A stretch of DNA of 64,000 bases from Bradyrhizobium liaoningense (GTDB lineage: Bacteria; Pseudomonadota; Alphaproteobacteria; Rhizobiales; Xanthobacteraceae), in assembly GCF_018130785.1 (NCBI RefSeq), contig NZ_JAFCJT010000034.1, positions 1 to 64,000 of the forward strand. The letters run 5' to 3'. Each line of letters starts with the position of its first letter. Position 1 is the stretch's first letter. Below the pieces are notes generated by a model. That model searched no databases and was not told the origin of the DNA. It saw only the letters and a program-made list of their open reading frames with translations. Shown in pieces: positions 33,662 through 45,200 of the stretch. A program made the translations under genes and the position numbers.

Positions 33662-35407
33662 ATGACTTCTATGAACGACAATAGATATTCCGGCGCGAGT
33701 GAAGCCGAACTCGGATTTCTCAAGGAAATCGTTAGAATGCTGCCGGCTGGCTTGACCGTGCAGGACGCGCAGGGACAACTTTTGCTGGTTAACGATGTCG
33801 CGGCGGCGCAACTCGGCATGGACGGCAGCCGACCCTCGCCCGATCTGACGCCGCGCCGGGAAGCCTGCCAGCGGGCACTGAGGTCCGGCGAGGCGGTCAT
33901 CTCCGAGGAAGCGCTCCATGAGGGAGCCGCACGCCAGGTGCTGCTGACGACCCATCGCCCCGTTCGCCTGGCCGGACGCGAGCTGCTGATCTCGGCCTCC
34001 TCCGACATCACCGAGCAGAAGAATTTCGAGGATCAGCTGTTCCGCTCCGCCTATTTCGACGAGCTGACCGGCCTGCCCTCGCGGCGCGTGATCGAGCATC
34101 GTGCCAACAGCCTGCTCGCGAAGGATCGTAGCGGCGAGCGTTTCGCGCTAGCCTTCCTCGACGTCGACAATTTCAAGCACATCAACGACTATTACGGCCA
34201 CGCCGTCGGCGACGCGCTGCTGGTCGAGCTGTCGAAGCGGCTCGGGCGCGACCTGCGCGATTCCGACATGCTGTCGCGCATTTCCGGCGACGAATTCCTG
34301 CTGCTGCTCTCGCCGATCCAGAGCCAGGAGGAAGTCGCCGAGTTCATGCAGTCGACGCTGGAGCGGCTGACTGCGCCGTTCTTCATCGACAGTTCGGAGC
34401 TGTTCGCCTCCACCTCGGTCGGCATCAGTCTCTATCCCGATCACGGCCGCAGCTTCGAGACGCTGCGCCAGAATGCCGACATCGCGATGTACCGCATCAA
34501 GAATGACGGCAAGGGAATGGCGGCGTTCTTCGACGCCAGCATGGAGCGCGAGGCACAGGCGCGGACCAAGATCGAGCAGTCGCTGCGGCTCGCGATCCTG
34601 GAAAAGCGCTTCTGCTGCGCGTTCCAGTCCAAGGTCGACATCCGGACCCAGGCCGTGAAGGGCATCGAAGCGCTGGTGCGCCTGCGCGACGACGAGGGCG
34701 TGATCCAGGCGCCGGGCTCGTTCATCAACCTTGCCAGCGAATTGGGACTGATCGACGAACTCACCCATCTCGTGCTCGCCGAGATCGTCAAGTCGATCGA
34801 CCTGATCAACGACACCTTCGGCGCGGAAGCGACCATCAGCATCAACGTCGCCGCCAAGCAGGCCGGCAATCCCGAATTCATGCGCAATTTCGCCCAGGCG
34901 CTCGACGACACCGGCTTTCCGCAGCGCTTCATGATCGAGGTGACGGAAGACGCCTTCGTCGCCAAGAATCACTTCCAGGCCGAGATCCTGCCGATGTTCC
35001 GCAAGCTCGGCGTCGGCATCTCGATCGACGATTTCGGCACAGGCTATTCCTCGCTCTCGGCGCTCGCCGACATCACCGCCGACGAGATCAAGATCGACCG
35101 CTCCTTCATCACCGACATCCATAAGCGCCCGCGCAGCCAGGGCATCTTGCGCGCGATCGAATCCCTGAGCGAAGCGCTCGGCATGACCGTGATCGCCGAA
35201 GGTCTCGAATCCTACGAGGAGCTGGCCTATCTGCAGGCCGCGACCAAGATCCGCTACGCGCAAGGCTATTATTTCGCCCGGCCGATCTTCCTCGAGGAGC
35301 TCAAGCTCGCAACCCCCGCTTCCAGCGAGTCCCGCGCCAACGTGGCCAGCCGCCCGATGCAGCAGAACCGCCAGGGCTATTCGCGGGCCAACGGGTATCG
35401 GCGTTAA
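33662..35407 (+). CDS. PAS-GGDEF-EAL cyclic di-GMP signalling protein
   Basis: Cytoplasmic protein of 581 residues with a PAS-like domain (about 20-125), GGDEF domain (about 140-300) and EAL domain (about 310-560). The cyclase signature is SGDEF instead of GGDEF, while the inhibitory RxxD (RDSD) is kept at the right distance. The phosphodiesterase site looks complete: GIEALVR, NVAAKQ, EVTED, DDFGTGYSS, IKID, AEGLE and QGYYF. I infer c-di-GMP breakdown as the main activity, with weak or no synthesis. The start is the ATG at 33662 or 33671. No membrane segment is seen. Confidence 0.9.
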   Translation: MTSMNDNRYSGASEAELGFLKEIVRMLPAGLTVQDAQGQLLLVNDVAAAQLGMDGSRPSPDLTPRREACQRALRSGEAVISEEALHEGAARQVLLTTHRPVRLAGRELLISASSDITEQKNFEDQLFRSAYFDELTGLPSRRVIEHRANSLLAKDRSGERFALAFLDVDNFKHINDYYGHAVGDALLVELSKRLGRDLRDSDMLSRISGDEFLLLLSPIQSQEEVAEFMQSTLERLTAPFFIDSSELFASTSVGISLYPDHGRSFETLRQNADIAMYRIKNDGKGMAAFFDASMEREAQARTKIEQSLRLAILEKRFCCAFQSKVDIRTQAVKGIEALVRLRDDEGVIQAPGSFINLASELGLIDELTHLVLAEIVKSIDLINDTFGAEATISINVAAKQAGNPEFMRNFAQALDDTGFPQRFMIEVTEDAFVAKNHFQAEILPMFRKLGVGISIDDFGTGYSSLSALADITADEIKIDRSFITDIHKRPRSQGILRAIESLSEALGMTVIAEGLESYEELAYLQAATKIRYAQGYYFARPIFLEELKLATPASSESRANVASRPMQQNRQGYSRANGYRR

Positions 35408-35481
35408 CCCCGTCACACCGATTCCCCTTTGAAATTACTGCGCTTTTGGTAAGAAACAGGCGAACCTCCCCGAGGCGCGCC

Positions 35482-36917
<1,436 letters not shown>

Positions 36918-36924
<7 letters not shown>

Positions 36925-36935
36925 ATTTCGAGACA
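36918..36935. promoter_or_regulatory. Candidate upstream activator site, dyad TGTCT-N8-AGACA
   Basis: A perfect dyad with TGTCT and AGACA arms around eight bases, overlapping the stop codon of the enhancer-binding protein gene. It lies about 120 bases ahead of the -24/-12 promoter at 37045, a usual distance for an activator site. The spacing is not that of a NifA site (TGT-N10-ACA). Confidence 0.5.
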
Positions 36936-36939
36936 GCGC

Positions 36940-36966
36940 GTGTCTGGAGTCTCGGATTCCTGACAC
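36940..36966. promoter_or_regulatory. Second candidate activator dyad, GTGTC-N17-GACAC
   Basis: GTGTC and GACAC arms lie on opposite sides of a partly symmetric GGAGTC/GATTCC interior. It follows the first dyad by four bases, so the two could bind adjacent dimers of one activator, as is common for sigma-54 systems. Confidence 0.4.
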
Positions 36967-37044
36967 GGCGACATCGGCGTTCGCCCGCGGCATTTGCAGT
37001 GAAGCTGCCGCATTTTCAGCCATAGGGATGCAACACTCCGCATC

Positions 37045-37060
37045 TGGCGCAGGGCTTGCT
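37045..37060 (+). promoter_or_regulatory. Candidate sigma-54 (-24/-12) promoter
   Basis: TGGCGCAGGGCTTGCT matches the TGGCAC-N5-TTGCW consensus with one change in the -24 box, and GG and GC are exactly ten bases apart. It is about 210 bases ahead of the ABC binding-protein start and about 120 bases after the candidate activator dyads. Confidence 0.6.
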
Positions 37061-37268
37061 CTCAGCCGAGTTGAGGAAACGCATGGGCTGACGTGAAGCC
37101 AGGGAATCGTTAACGCGAATTGGTCGCGGCTTGCGACGATCCGGCACGCACGCGTCAAGAGACTGTCACATGCGCCTCGTGCAGGCTCCGCCGGAAGGTG
37201 GAATTGCAATGTTTGCACACTTGTGCAAATCGCTGTGGCCAAGGCAGTTCATTTAGGGAGGAACCATC

Positions 37269-38453
37269 GTGCGTCGATCGCTCATTCTCACAGCAGCCAT
37301 TCTCGGCCTGGCCGCGGGTGCCTCCGCGCAAGCCGACGACCTCAAGGTCGCACTGATCTACGGCAAGACCGGCCCGCTCGAGGCCTATGCCAAGCAGACC
37401 GAAACCGGCCTGCAAATGGGTTTTGAATACGCCACCAAGGGCACCATGACGCTCGACGGTCGCAAGATCGTCGTCATCACCAAGGACGACCAGGGCAAGC
37501 CCGACCTGTCGAAGGCCGCGCTCGCGGAAGCCTATCAGGACGACAAGGCCGACATCGCGATCGGCACGACCTCGTCGGCCGCAGCCCTCGCCATTCTCCC
37601 CGTCGCCGAGGAGAACAAGAAGATCCTGATCGTCGAGCCCGCGGTCGCGGACCAGATTACCGGCGAGAAGTGGAATCGCTACATCTTCCGCACCGCGCGC
37701 AATTCGTCGCAGGACGCGATCTCGAACGCGGTCGCGATCGGCAAGCAGGGCGTCACCGTTGCGACGCTGGCCCAGGACTACGCCTTCGGCCGCGACGGCG
37801 TCGCCGCCTTCAAGGAGGCGCTGGCCAAGACCGGCGCGACCCTCGCCGCGGAAGAATATGCTCCGACCAACACCACCGACTTCACCGCGGTCGGCCAGCG
37901 CCTGTTCGACGCGCTGAAGGACAAGCCCGGCCGCAAGGTGATCTGGGTGATCTGGGCCGGCGCCGGCAATCCGCTGGCCAAGCTTCAGGACATGGACCCG
38001 AAGCGCTACGGCATCGAGCTCTCGACCGGCGGCAACATCCTGCCGGCGCTCGCCGCCTATAAGGGCCTGCCCGGCATGGAAGGCGCGACCTATTATTTCT
38101 ATGAGATCCCGAAGAACCCGGTGAACGACTGGTTCGTCGCCGAGCACCAAAAGCGCTTCAACGCGCCGCCGGACTTCTTCACCGCGGGTGGCTTTGCGGC
38201 CGCGATGTCCGTCGTCGCCGCCGTCACCAAGGCGAAGTCGACCGACACCGAGAAGCTGATCACGGCGATGGAAGGGCTGGAGTTCGACACGCCGAAGGGC
38301 AAGATGGTGTTCCGCAAGGAAGACCATCAGGCGCTCCAGAGCATGTATCACTTCAAGGTCAAGGTCGATCCGAACGTCGCCTGGGCCGTGCTCGAGCCGG
38401 TGCGCGAGCTGAAGATCGAGGACATGGACGTTCCGGTCCGCAACAAGCGCTGA
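37269..38453 (+). CDS. Liv-type ABC transporter substrate-binding protein, operon gene 1
   Basis: Periplasmic receptor of 394 residues with a signal peptide ending at GASAQA. The mature part begins DDLKVALIYGKTGPLEAYAKQTETG, the usual opening of the type I amino-acid-binding fold, and has IGTTSSAAALAILPVAEENKK and QDYAFGRDGVAAF around the hinge. It is only distantly like the tandem pair at 5259-7920. GTG start with GGGAGG ahead. Its complete importer (two ATPases, two permeases) follows directly. The ligand is unknown; amino acids, amides and aromatic acids are all handled by this family. Confidence 0.9.
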   Translation: MRRSLILTAAILGLAAGASAQADDLKVALIYGKTGPLEAYAKQTETGLQMGFEYATKGTMTLDGRKIVVITKDDQGKPDLSKAALAEAYQDDKADIAIGTTSSAAALAILPVAEENKKILIVEPAVADQITGEKWNRYIFRTARNSSQDAISNAVAIGKQGVTVATLAQDYAFGRDGVAAFKEALAKTGATLAAEEYAPTNTTDFTAVGQRLFDALKDKPGRKVIWVIWAGAGNPLAKLQDMDPKRYGIELSTGGNILPALAAYKGLPGMEGATYYFYEIPKNPVNDWFVAEHQKRFNAPPDFFTAGGFAAAMSVVAAVTKAKSTDTEKLITAMEGLEFDTPKGKMVFRKEDHQALQSMYHFKVKVDPNVAWAVLEPVRELKIEDMDVPVRNKR

Positions 38454-38463
38454 GATCAAATCT

Positions 38464-38489
38464 CCTCTCCCCGCACGCGCGGGGAGAGG
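38464..38489 (+). other. Intercistronic stem-loop
   Basis: CCTCTCCCCGC and GCGGGGAGAGG form a perfect 11-bp stem around ACGC, ten bases after the binding-protein stop and ahead of the first ATPase gene. No T run follows, so it is more likely an mRNA-stabilising or partial attenuation element that raises receptor levels over the membrane parts. Confidence 0.55.
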
Positions 38490-38519
38490 ACCCCGTTCAA
38501 ATCCTCCAGAGTTATCCCG

Positions 38520-39284
38520 ATGGCCCTGACGCTAGAGACGCGCGACCTCACCATCCGCTTCGGCGGCCATGTCGCGGTCAACAGCGTCACCTGCACGTTC
38601 CGCCCGGGCGAACTCACCGCGATCGTCGGGCCGAACGGCGCCGGCAAGACCACCTATTTCAACCTGATCTCGGGCCAGCTGCGCGCCTCACGCGGCAGCA
38701 TCCTGTTTGACGGCGCCGACATCACCCAGCATTCCGCACCGCTGCGCACCCGCGCGGGCCTCGGGCGCGCCTTCCAGCTCACCAACCTGTTCCCGAACCT
38801 CACCGTGGAGGAGAACGTCCGCCTCGCGGTGCAGGCGGCCAGCGGCACCCATTACGACATGCTGCGGCCCTGGATGGTCCGCCGCGACCTGATCGCCCGC
38901 GCCGATGCCATCCTCGAACAGGTCGCACTCGGCAACCGCCGCGGCGTCGCCGCGACCGCGCTGTCGCATGGCGACCAGCGCAAGCTCGAGGTGGCGCTGA
39001 TGATCGCGCTGGAGCCGAAAGTGTTCATGTTCGACGAGCCGACCGCCGGCATGAGCATCGACGAGGTGCCTGTCGTCCTCAACCTGATCGCGCAACTGAA
39101 GCAGGACAAGAGCAAGATCATCCTCCTGGTCGAGCACAAGATGGACGTGGTGCGCTCGCTCGCCGACCGTATCATCGTGCTGCATAACGGGCAGCTCGTC
39201 GCCGATGGCCCGCCGGCCGAGGTGATCGCCTCGCCGATCGTGCAGGAAGCCTATCTCGGCGTTGCTCCAAAGAGTGCAGCATGA
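38520..39284 (+). CDS. Liv-type ABC transporter ATP-binding protein (LivG-like)
   Basis: Cytoplasmic ATPase of 254 residues. Walker A is GPNGAGKTTYFN, the LivG-specific insertion LTNLFPNLTVEENVRLAVQA follows, the signature is atypical LSHGDQRKLEVALM, and Walker B is VFMFDEPTAGMS. The signature variant LSHGDQR is usual for LivG. It overlaps the next gene by four bases (ATGA), which shows translational coupling. It works as the partner of the LivF-like ATPase. Confidence 0.93.
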   Translation: MALTLETRDLTIRFGGHVAVNSVTCTFRPGELTAIVGPNGAGKTTYFNLISGQLRASRGSILFDGADITQHSAPLRTRAGLGRAFQLTNLFPNLTVEENVRLAVQAASGTHYDMLRPWMVRRDLIARADAILEQVALGNRRGVAATALSHGDQRKLEVALMIALEPKVFMFDEPTAGMSIDEVPVVLNLIAQLKQDKSKIILLVEHKMDVVRSLADRIIVLHNGQLVADGPPAEVIASPIVQEAYLGVAPKSAA

Positions 39285-40003
39285 CCGATCTCCTAAAGCT
39301 CTCCGGCGTGCACACGCATATCGGCCGCTACCACATCCTCCAGGGCATCGACCTCGCAGTGCCGCAGGGCCAGACCACCATGCTGCTCGGCCGCAACGGC
39401 GCCGGCAAGACCACGACGCTGCGGACCATCATGGGCCTGTGGCAGGCCTCCAGCGGCGAGATCAGCCTTGCCGGCGAGCGCATCGAGAGCCGCGCCACGC
39501 CCGACATCGCGCGGCTCGGCGTCGGCTACGTGCCAGAGAGCATGGCGGTGTTCTCCGACCTCACGGTGAAGGAAAATCTGGTGCTGGCGGCGCGCGACGG
39601 GCCGCTCGACGATACCCAGCTCGACTGGATCTTCGGCTTCTTCCCCGCGCTGCGTCGGTTCTGGCTGTCGCGCGCCGGAAGCCTCTCGGGCGGGCAGAAG
39701 CAGATGTTGTCGATCGCGCGCGCCATCGTCGAGCCGCGCAAGCTGCTTCTGATCGACGAGCCGACCAAGGGGCTGGCGCCCGCGATCGTCATGGCACTGA
39801 TCGAGTGCCTGAAGGAGATCAAGCGCAAGGGCGCGACGATCCTGCTGGTCGAACAGAATTTCTTTGCCGCGCGCGAGCTCGGCGACAACGTGCTGGTCAT
39901 GGATAACGGCACCATCGTCCATCGCGGCGAGATGGCGGCGCTGGCCGCCGACGTGCCGCTGCAGGAGCGGCTGCTCGGCCTGAGCCTGGAGGCGCATCAG
40001 TGA
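39281..40003 (+). CDS. Liv-type ABC transporter ATP-binding protein (LivF-like)
   Basis: Second ATPase of the importer, 240 residues. Walker A is GRNGAGKTTTLR, the signature is LSGGQKQMLSIARA, and Walker B is LLLIDEPTKGLAP, the LivF form. The segment VGYVPESMAVFSDLTVKENL is also LivF-like. Its start overlaps the stop of the LivG gene and its own stop overlaps the GTG of the permease gene, so the three genes are tightly coupled. Confidence 0.93.
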   Translation: MTDLLKLSGVHTHIGRYHILQGIDLAVPQGQTTMLLGRNGAGKTTTLRTIMGLWQASSGEISLAGERIESRATPDIARLGVGYVPESMAVFSDLTVKENLVLAARDGPLDDTQLDWIFGFFPALRRFWLSRAGSLSGGQKQMLSIARAIVEPRKLLLIDEPTKGLAPAIVMALIECLKEIKRKGATILLVEQNFFAARELGDNVLVMDNGTIVHRGEMAALAADVPLQERLLGLSLEAHQ

Positions 40004-41010
40004 CTGAACTCGCCGCAAATGATCCGCTGCCGAAGCCGAAGCGCGATCTTGCGCCGATCCTGCTGCCGGTCGCACTGGCGCTTGCGATGATTCCCCTGGT
40101 CGGGTCACCCAGCACCTGGCTGACATTGACCGCCGCGAGCCTCGCCATGGGCATGATGATCTTCATCATGGCCTCCGGCCTGACGCTGGTGTTCGGCCTG
40201 ATGGACGTGCTCAATTTCGGCCACGGCGCCTTCATCGCTGTTGGCGCCTATGTCGCGACGCTCGTGCTGGCACCATTCGCGGCCTCGATGCAGGCGGATT
40301 CGCTGTGGATGAACCTTGCGGTGCTGGCGCCGGCGGCGCTGCTGTCGATGGCGGTGTCCGGCGCGCTCGGCCTGGTCGTCGAGCGCGTGCTGATCCTGCC
40401 CGTCTACGGCCAGCATCTGAAGCAGATCCTGATGACGACGGGCGGCCTGATCGTCGCCGAGCAGACGCTCTATGCGCTGTGGGGACCGCAGATCATCCCG
40501 ATGCCGCTGCCGACATCGCTGCGGGGCTCCTTCATCCTCGGCGACGTCGCGATCGCCAAATACCGCGTGCTGGCGATGCTGATCGGCCTCGCGGTCTTCA
40601 TCGCGATCCAGCTCGTGCTCAACCGCACCAAGCTCGGCCTTCTGATCCGCGCCGGTGTCGAGAACCGCGAGATGGTCGAGGCGCTCGGCTATCGCATCCG
40701 CCGCCTGTTTCTCGGCGTGTTCATGACGGGCTCGGCGCTCGCCGGCCTCGGGGGCGTGATGTGGGCGCTCTATCGCGAGCAGGTCCACGCCTCCATGAGC
40801 GACGACCTCACCGTCCTGATCTTCATCGTCGTCATCATCGGCGGCTTAGGGTCGATCGGCGGCTGCTTCATCGGTGCCATCCTGGTCGCGATGGTCGCCA
40901 ATTACGGCGGCTTCCTGGTGCCGAAACTCGCCCTCGTCTCCAACATCCTGCTGATGGTCGCCATTCTGATGTGGCGGCCGCGCGGCCTCTATGCGGTGAC
41001 CAGCCGATGA
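40000..41010 (+). CDS. Liv-type ABC transporter permease (LivH-like)
   Basis: Inner membrane permease of 336 residues with eight or nine transmembrane helices. The first 40 residues are a cytoplasmic, Pro/Lys-rich extension that many LivH proteins lack. Family motifs are MDVLNFGHGAFIAVGAYVA near the N-terminus, GVENREMVEALGYRI in the coupling loop, and FIVVIIGGLGSIGGCFIGAI near the C-terminus. GTG start overlapping the livF-like stop by four bases. Confidence 0.92.
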   Translation: MTELAANDPLPKPKRDLAPILLPVALALAMIPLVGSPSTWLTLTAASLAMGMMIFIMASGLTLVFGLMDVLNFGHGAFIAVGAYVATLVLAPFAASMQADSLWMNLAVLAPAALLSMAVSGALGLVVERVLILPVYGQHLKQILMTTGGLIVAEQTLYALWGPQIIPMPLPTSLRGSFILGDVAIAKYRVLAMLIGLAVFIAIQLVLNRTKLGLLIRAGVENREMVEALGYRIRRLFLGVFMTGSALAGLGGVMWALYREQVHASMSDDLTVLIFIVVIIGGLGSIGGCFIGAILVAMVANYGGFLVPKLALVSNILLMVAILMWRPRGLYAVTSR

Positions 41011-42092
41011 TGCTTCTCTCCGGCGATCCGCCGCGCAGCCGCGTCCTTACACTCCTGCTTGTCGTCATCATCCTGGCGCTGGCGGCGACGCCGTTCCTGT
41101 TTCCGGGCGCCAAGGCGCTGAACGTCGCCGCCAAGATCTGCGTCTTCGCCGCGCTGGTCGCCTCCTACGACCTCCTGCTCGGTTATACCGGCTCGGTGTC
41201 GTTCGCCCACACCATGTTCTACGGCATCGGCAGCTACGCCATCGCGATCGCGCTGTACGGCATGGGCCCGAACTGGGCCGCGGTCGCAACCGGCATCGTC
41301 GTCGGCCTGCCGCTCGCGGCGCTGCTCGCGCTCGCAATCGGCTTGTTCTCGTTGCGGGTCGCCGCGATCTTCTTTGCCATGATCACGCTCGCGGTCGCTT
41401 CCGCCTTCCAGGTGCTGGCTTCGCAATTGTCCTGGCTGACCGGCGGCGAGGACGGGCGCAGCTTCCAGCTGCCGGAGCTGTTGCGGCCCGGCACCGTGCT
41501 GATCTCCAAAAACCTGTTCGGATTCGAGATCAACGGCCGCATCCTGACCTTCTACCTGGTGTTCGCGATCTCCGCCCTGATGATCCTCGCTTTGTTGCGT
41601 GTCGTGAACTCGCCGTTCGGGCGCGTGCTCCAGGCGATCCGCGAGAACCGTTTTCGCGCCGAGGCGCTCGGCTTTCGCACTGTCTTCCATCTGACCTACG
41701 CCAACTGCCTCGCCGCGCTGGTCGCCGCCAGCGCCGGCATTTTGAACGCGCTGTGGCTGCGCTACGCCGGACCCGACACCTCGCTCAGCTTCTCGATCAT
41801 GCTCGACATTCTCCTGATGGTGGTGATCGGCGGCATGGGCACGATCTATGGTGCGATCATCGGCGCCACCATCTTCATCCTCGCCCAGAACTATCTTCAG
41901 TCGTTGATGGGCGTTGCCTCGAAGGCGGCGAGCGAAGCAGGCCTGCCGCTGCTGCCGGGGTTGTTGCATCCCGATCGCTGGCTGCTGTGGCTCGGGCTGC
42001 TGTTCATCGCCAGCGTCTATTTCTTCCCTACCGGCGTAGTCGGACGGCTGCGCCATGGCGGCGGCGACAAGAGTGCGGGCGCCTCGCATTAA
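41007..42092 (+). CDS. Liv-type ABC transporter permease (LivM-like)
   Basis: Second permease, 361 residues, about nine transmembrane helices. LivM signatures are YDLLLGYTGSVSFAHTMFYGIG, the coupling-loop AIRENRFRAEALGF and MVVIGGMGTIYGAIIGA. The ATG at 41007 overlaps the stop of the livH-like gene by four bases; the frame is open far upstream only because it runs antiparallel to normal codon use. It ends the transporter operon; the GGDEF-EAL gene starts 176 bases later. Confidence 0.92.
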   Translation: MMLLSGDPPRSRVLTLLLVVIILALAATPFLFPGAKALNVAAKICVFAALVASYDLLLGYTGSVSFAHTMFYGIGSYAIAIALYGMGPNWAAVATGIVVGLPLAALLALAIGLFSLRVAAIFFAMITLAVASAFQVLASQLSWLTGGEDGRSFQLPELLRPGTVLISKNLFGFEINGRILTFYLVFAISALMILALLRVVNSPFGRVLQAIRENRFRAEALGFRTVFHLTYANCLAALVAASAGILNALWLRYAGPDTSLSFSIMLDILLMVVIGGMGTIYGAIIGATIFILAQNYLQSLMGVASKAASEAGLPLLPGLLHPDRWLLWLGLLFIASVYFFPTGVVGRLRHGGGDKSAGASH

Positions 42093-42268
42093 GCATCGGT
42101 TAACGATGCAGCGCAGCGATTGCTGTGCGCGACGCACAACCGCGGCGCGATTCTCGTTTCGCTGCACAAGGGCCAGCTCGCGCAACCGGATTAATGCTTA
42201 GGTAACTGGCTTTCCTAAGGTTTGCGCCATTTGTGCGGTGTATTCCTGTCCCTCCAGGGAGGGGGGTA

Positions 42269-45200
42269 ATGCACCAGGTCTTTGCAGGGATCGCAGCCGG
42301 AATATCCCTAGCCGCGAGAGGCGGTTGGGAGGCCGCGACGCGGCGTGGTCCCGTCCTGTGGCTGACCCTGTGCGGCGTGTTGCTGGTCGCGGGGATCTTT
42401 GCCGTGACCGCCATGGCCGTCGGCGAATTCCGCGAGCGCACCCTGGCCAATCGCGAGCGCGAGCTGGAAAACACAGTGCAGCTGATCGCACGGCATTTCG
42501 ATCAGCAATTCCAGGATTCCGACATCGTCGCGGCCGACCTGATCGGGCAGATGAACCTGCCGGAGATCGCCTCGCCCGCGATGTTCCGCGAGCGCATGTC
42601 CGGAGCGGCCACGAACCAGATGCTGCGGAGCAAGATCAGCTCCGTGTCCTATCTCGGCGACATCGCGATCTACGATGCCGACGGCGAGCTGATCAACTGG
42701 TCGCGGGCCGAGCCGCTGCCCAAGATCAACGTTTCCTCGCGCGCCTACTTCCAGACGTTCAAATCCGATCCGATGGCCGAACCGGTCATCCTGGAATCCG
42801 TCCGCAGCTTCATCATCGGCAAATGGACCACGGTCGTCGCGCGGCGGCTGAACGGCGCAGATGGCACCTTCCTCGGCACAATGGTCCGGAGGATCGATCC
42901 GGACAGCTACCGCGAGTATTTCGCATCTGTCGCGCTTGCCGAGGGTACGGCAATCTCGCTGTTCGATCGCGAAGGCAAGATGCTGGCGCGCTATCCGCAC
43001 GTCGAAGAGCTGATCGGCAGGAATTTCAAGGACGCGCCGCTGATGCGCAAGATGCTGGCCGAGGGCGGCCGGCACACGCTGCGCGTCAAGGGTCCGATCG
43101 ACGGCGAGGACCGCCTTGGCTCGGGGGCCTCGCTGTCGCATTTCCCGCTGGTCATCGTCGCGACCAACACCACGAGCGCCGCGCTGGCCGACTGGCGCCA
43201 GCAGACCGGCTTCATGGTCACCACGGCAACGCTTTCGGCGATCGTGATCGCGTTGATCCTCTTCCTGATCATCCGCCAGATCAGCCGGCAGAACCGGGAA
43301 GCCCAGGAGCGGATCGAAGCGGAACGGCTGCGGCTCGACACCGCCCTGAACAACATGTCGCAAGGGCTGATCCTGTACGACGCCGCCGGATTCATCGTCA
43401 CCTGCAACCGCCGCTACTCCGAGATGTTCGGCCTGTCCCACGACGTCATCAAGCCCGGCTGTCACATCCGCGAGGCGATGCAGCATCGCAAGGAGCGTGG
43501 CGCGTTCGGCGGCGACGTCGAGGCATTTTGCACCGATGTGATGCGGGTCGTCGCCGAAGGCAAGGTTTCCAACAGGATCCACGAACTGCCCAACGGCCGC
43601 GCCTTCCAGGTCATCAACACCCCGCTGGCGCAGGGCGGATGGGTCGCCACGATCGAGGAAATCACCGACCGGCGCAATCTGGAGCAGGAACGCGACCGCA
43701 ACTACATGTTCCTGCGCGAGATCATCGATCACATCCCCTCGCAGATCACGGTGAAGGATGCCCGGACGCGGCAATATCTGCTGATCAACCGGACTGCCGT
43801 GGAGCAATTCGGCCAATCGAGTGAAGCCATCGTCGGCAAAACTCCCTTCGACATATATCCGGATGACGCTGCCCGGGTCGTCACTGACGACGACAGCAAG
43901 GCGCTGGAGGCGGCCGACGGATTGTTCAAGGACGAGCACGCCTGGCAAAGCCAGACCAAGGGACCGCGCTACATCACCTCGACCCGAATCGGCATTCGCG
44001 ACAAGTCCGGCGAGCCGCGCTACCTCATCAGCGTCGTCGATGACGTCACCGAGCGGCGGCGCGCCGACGAGAAGATCGCGCATATGGCGCATTACGACGC
44101 GCTGACCGACCTGCCGAACCGCACGCTGTTCCGCGACCAGATCGAGCGCGAGCTGACGAAGGTCGCCGGCGGCGAGCAGTTCGCGCTGCTGTATATCGAC
44201 GTCGACGAATTCAAGGGCATCAACGATTCGCTCGGCCATCACGTCGGCGATGAGCTGTTGAAGGCGATCGCGACCCGGCTGCGCGGCTGCCTCAAGAGAA
44301 ACGATTTGATCGCACGGCTCGGCGGCGACGAGTTCGCGGTGATCCAGACCGGCATCCAGTCCTCTGCGGACGTGCTGTCGTTCGTGACGCGGATCTACGA
44401 GGCGATCCGCCAGCCCTATCACTGCCTCGGCCATCAGCTCTCCACCGACGCCAGCATCGGCATCGCGCTGGCGCCGCAGGACGGTAGCGATCTCGACCAG
44501 CTCATCAAGCACGCCGATCTGGCGATGTACGGCGCCAAGGCCGAAGGACGCCGCACCCATCGCTTCTTCGAGCCGGAGATGGATGCGAGCGCCAAGGCGC
44601 GCCTGACCATGGAGCAGGATTTGCGCCAGGCGCTGGTGAATGGCGGCTTCGAGATCCACTACCAGCCGCTGGTCGATTTGCGCACCAACGACGTGTCGGG
44701 CTGCGAGGCGCTGCTGCGCTGGCGGCATCCCGAACGCGGCTGGGTGTCGCCGGCGGAGTTCATTCCGATCGCCGAGGATACCGGCCTGATCAACGAGCTC
44801 GGCGACTGGGTGCTGCGCATGGCCTGCAACGAGGCCGCGACCTGGCCGGCGGATGTGCGGATTGCGGTCAACGTCTCGCCGGTGCAGTTGAAATGCGACA
44901 CGCTGGCGCTGCGGATTGCGGGCGCCCTCGCCGCCTCCGGGCTCGCTCCCTCCCGGCTCGAGCTCGAAATCACCGAGGCTGTGCTGATCCGCGACGACGA
45001 GGCCGCGCTCTCGATCCTGCATCAGCTCCGTTCCATCGGCGTGCGCATCGCGCTCGACGATTTCGGCACCGGCTATTCCTCGCTGAGCTATCTGAAGCGC
45101 TTCCCGTTCGACAAGATCAAGATCGACCGCTGCTTCGTCGCCGACATCGCGGACGAGAGCGGCGCGCCGGTGATCGTGCAGGCGGTGGTGAACATCGCCG

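Larger units (their letters stand above)
36925..37268 (+). promoter_or_regulatory. Control region of the Liv-type ABC operon, 344 bases
   Basis: This gene-free stretch between the enhancer-binding protein and the binding-protein gene holds two TGTC/GACA dyads at its left end, a sigma-54 type promoter at 37045-37060, and then about 200 bases of leader or secondary promoter DNA up to the AGGGAGG ribosome site. The region 37201-37240 has a TTGCAATGTTTGCACACTTG run with repeated TTGCA words that I cannot assign. Confidence 0.5.
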
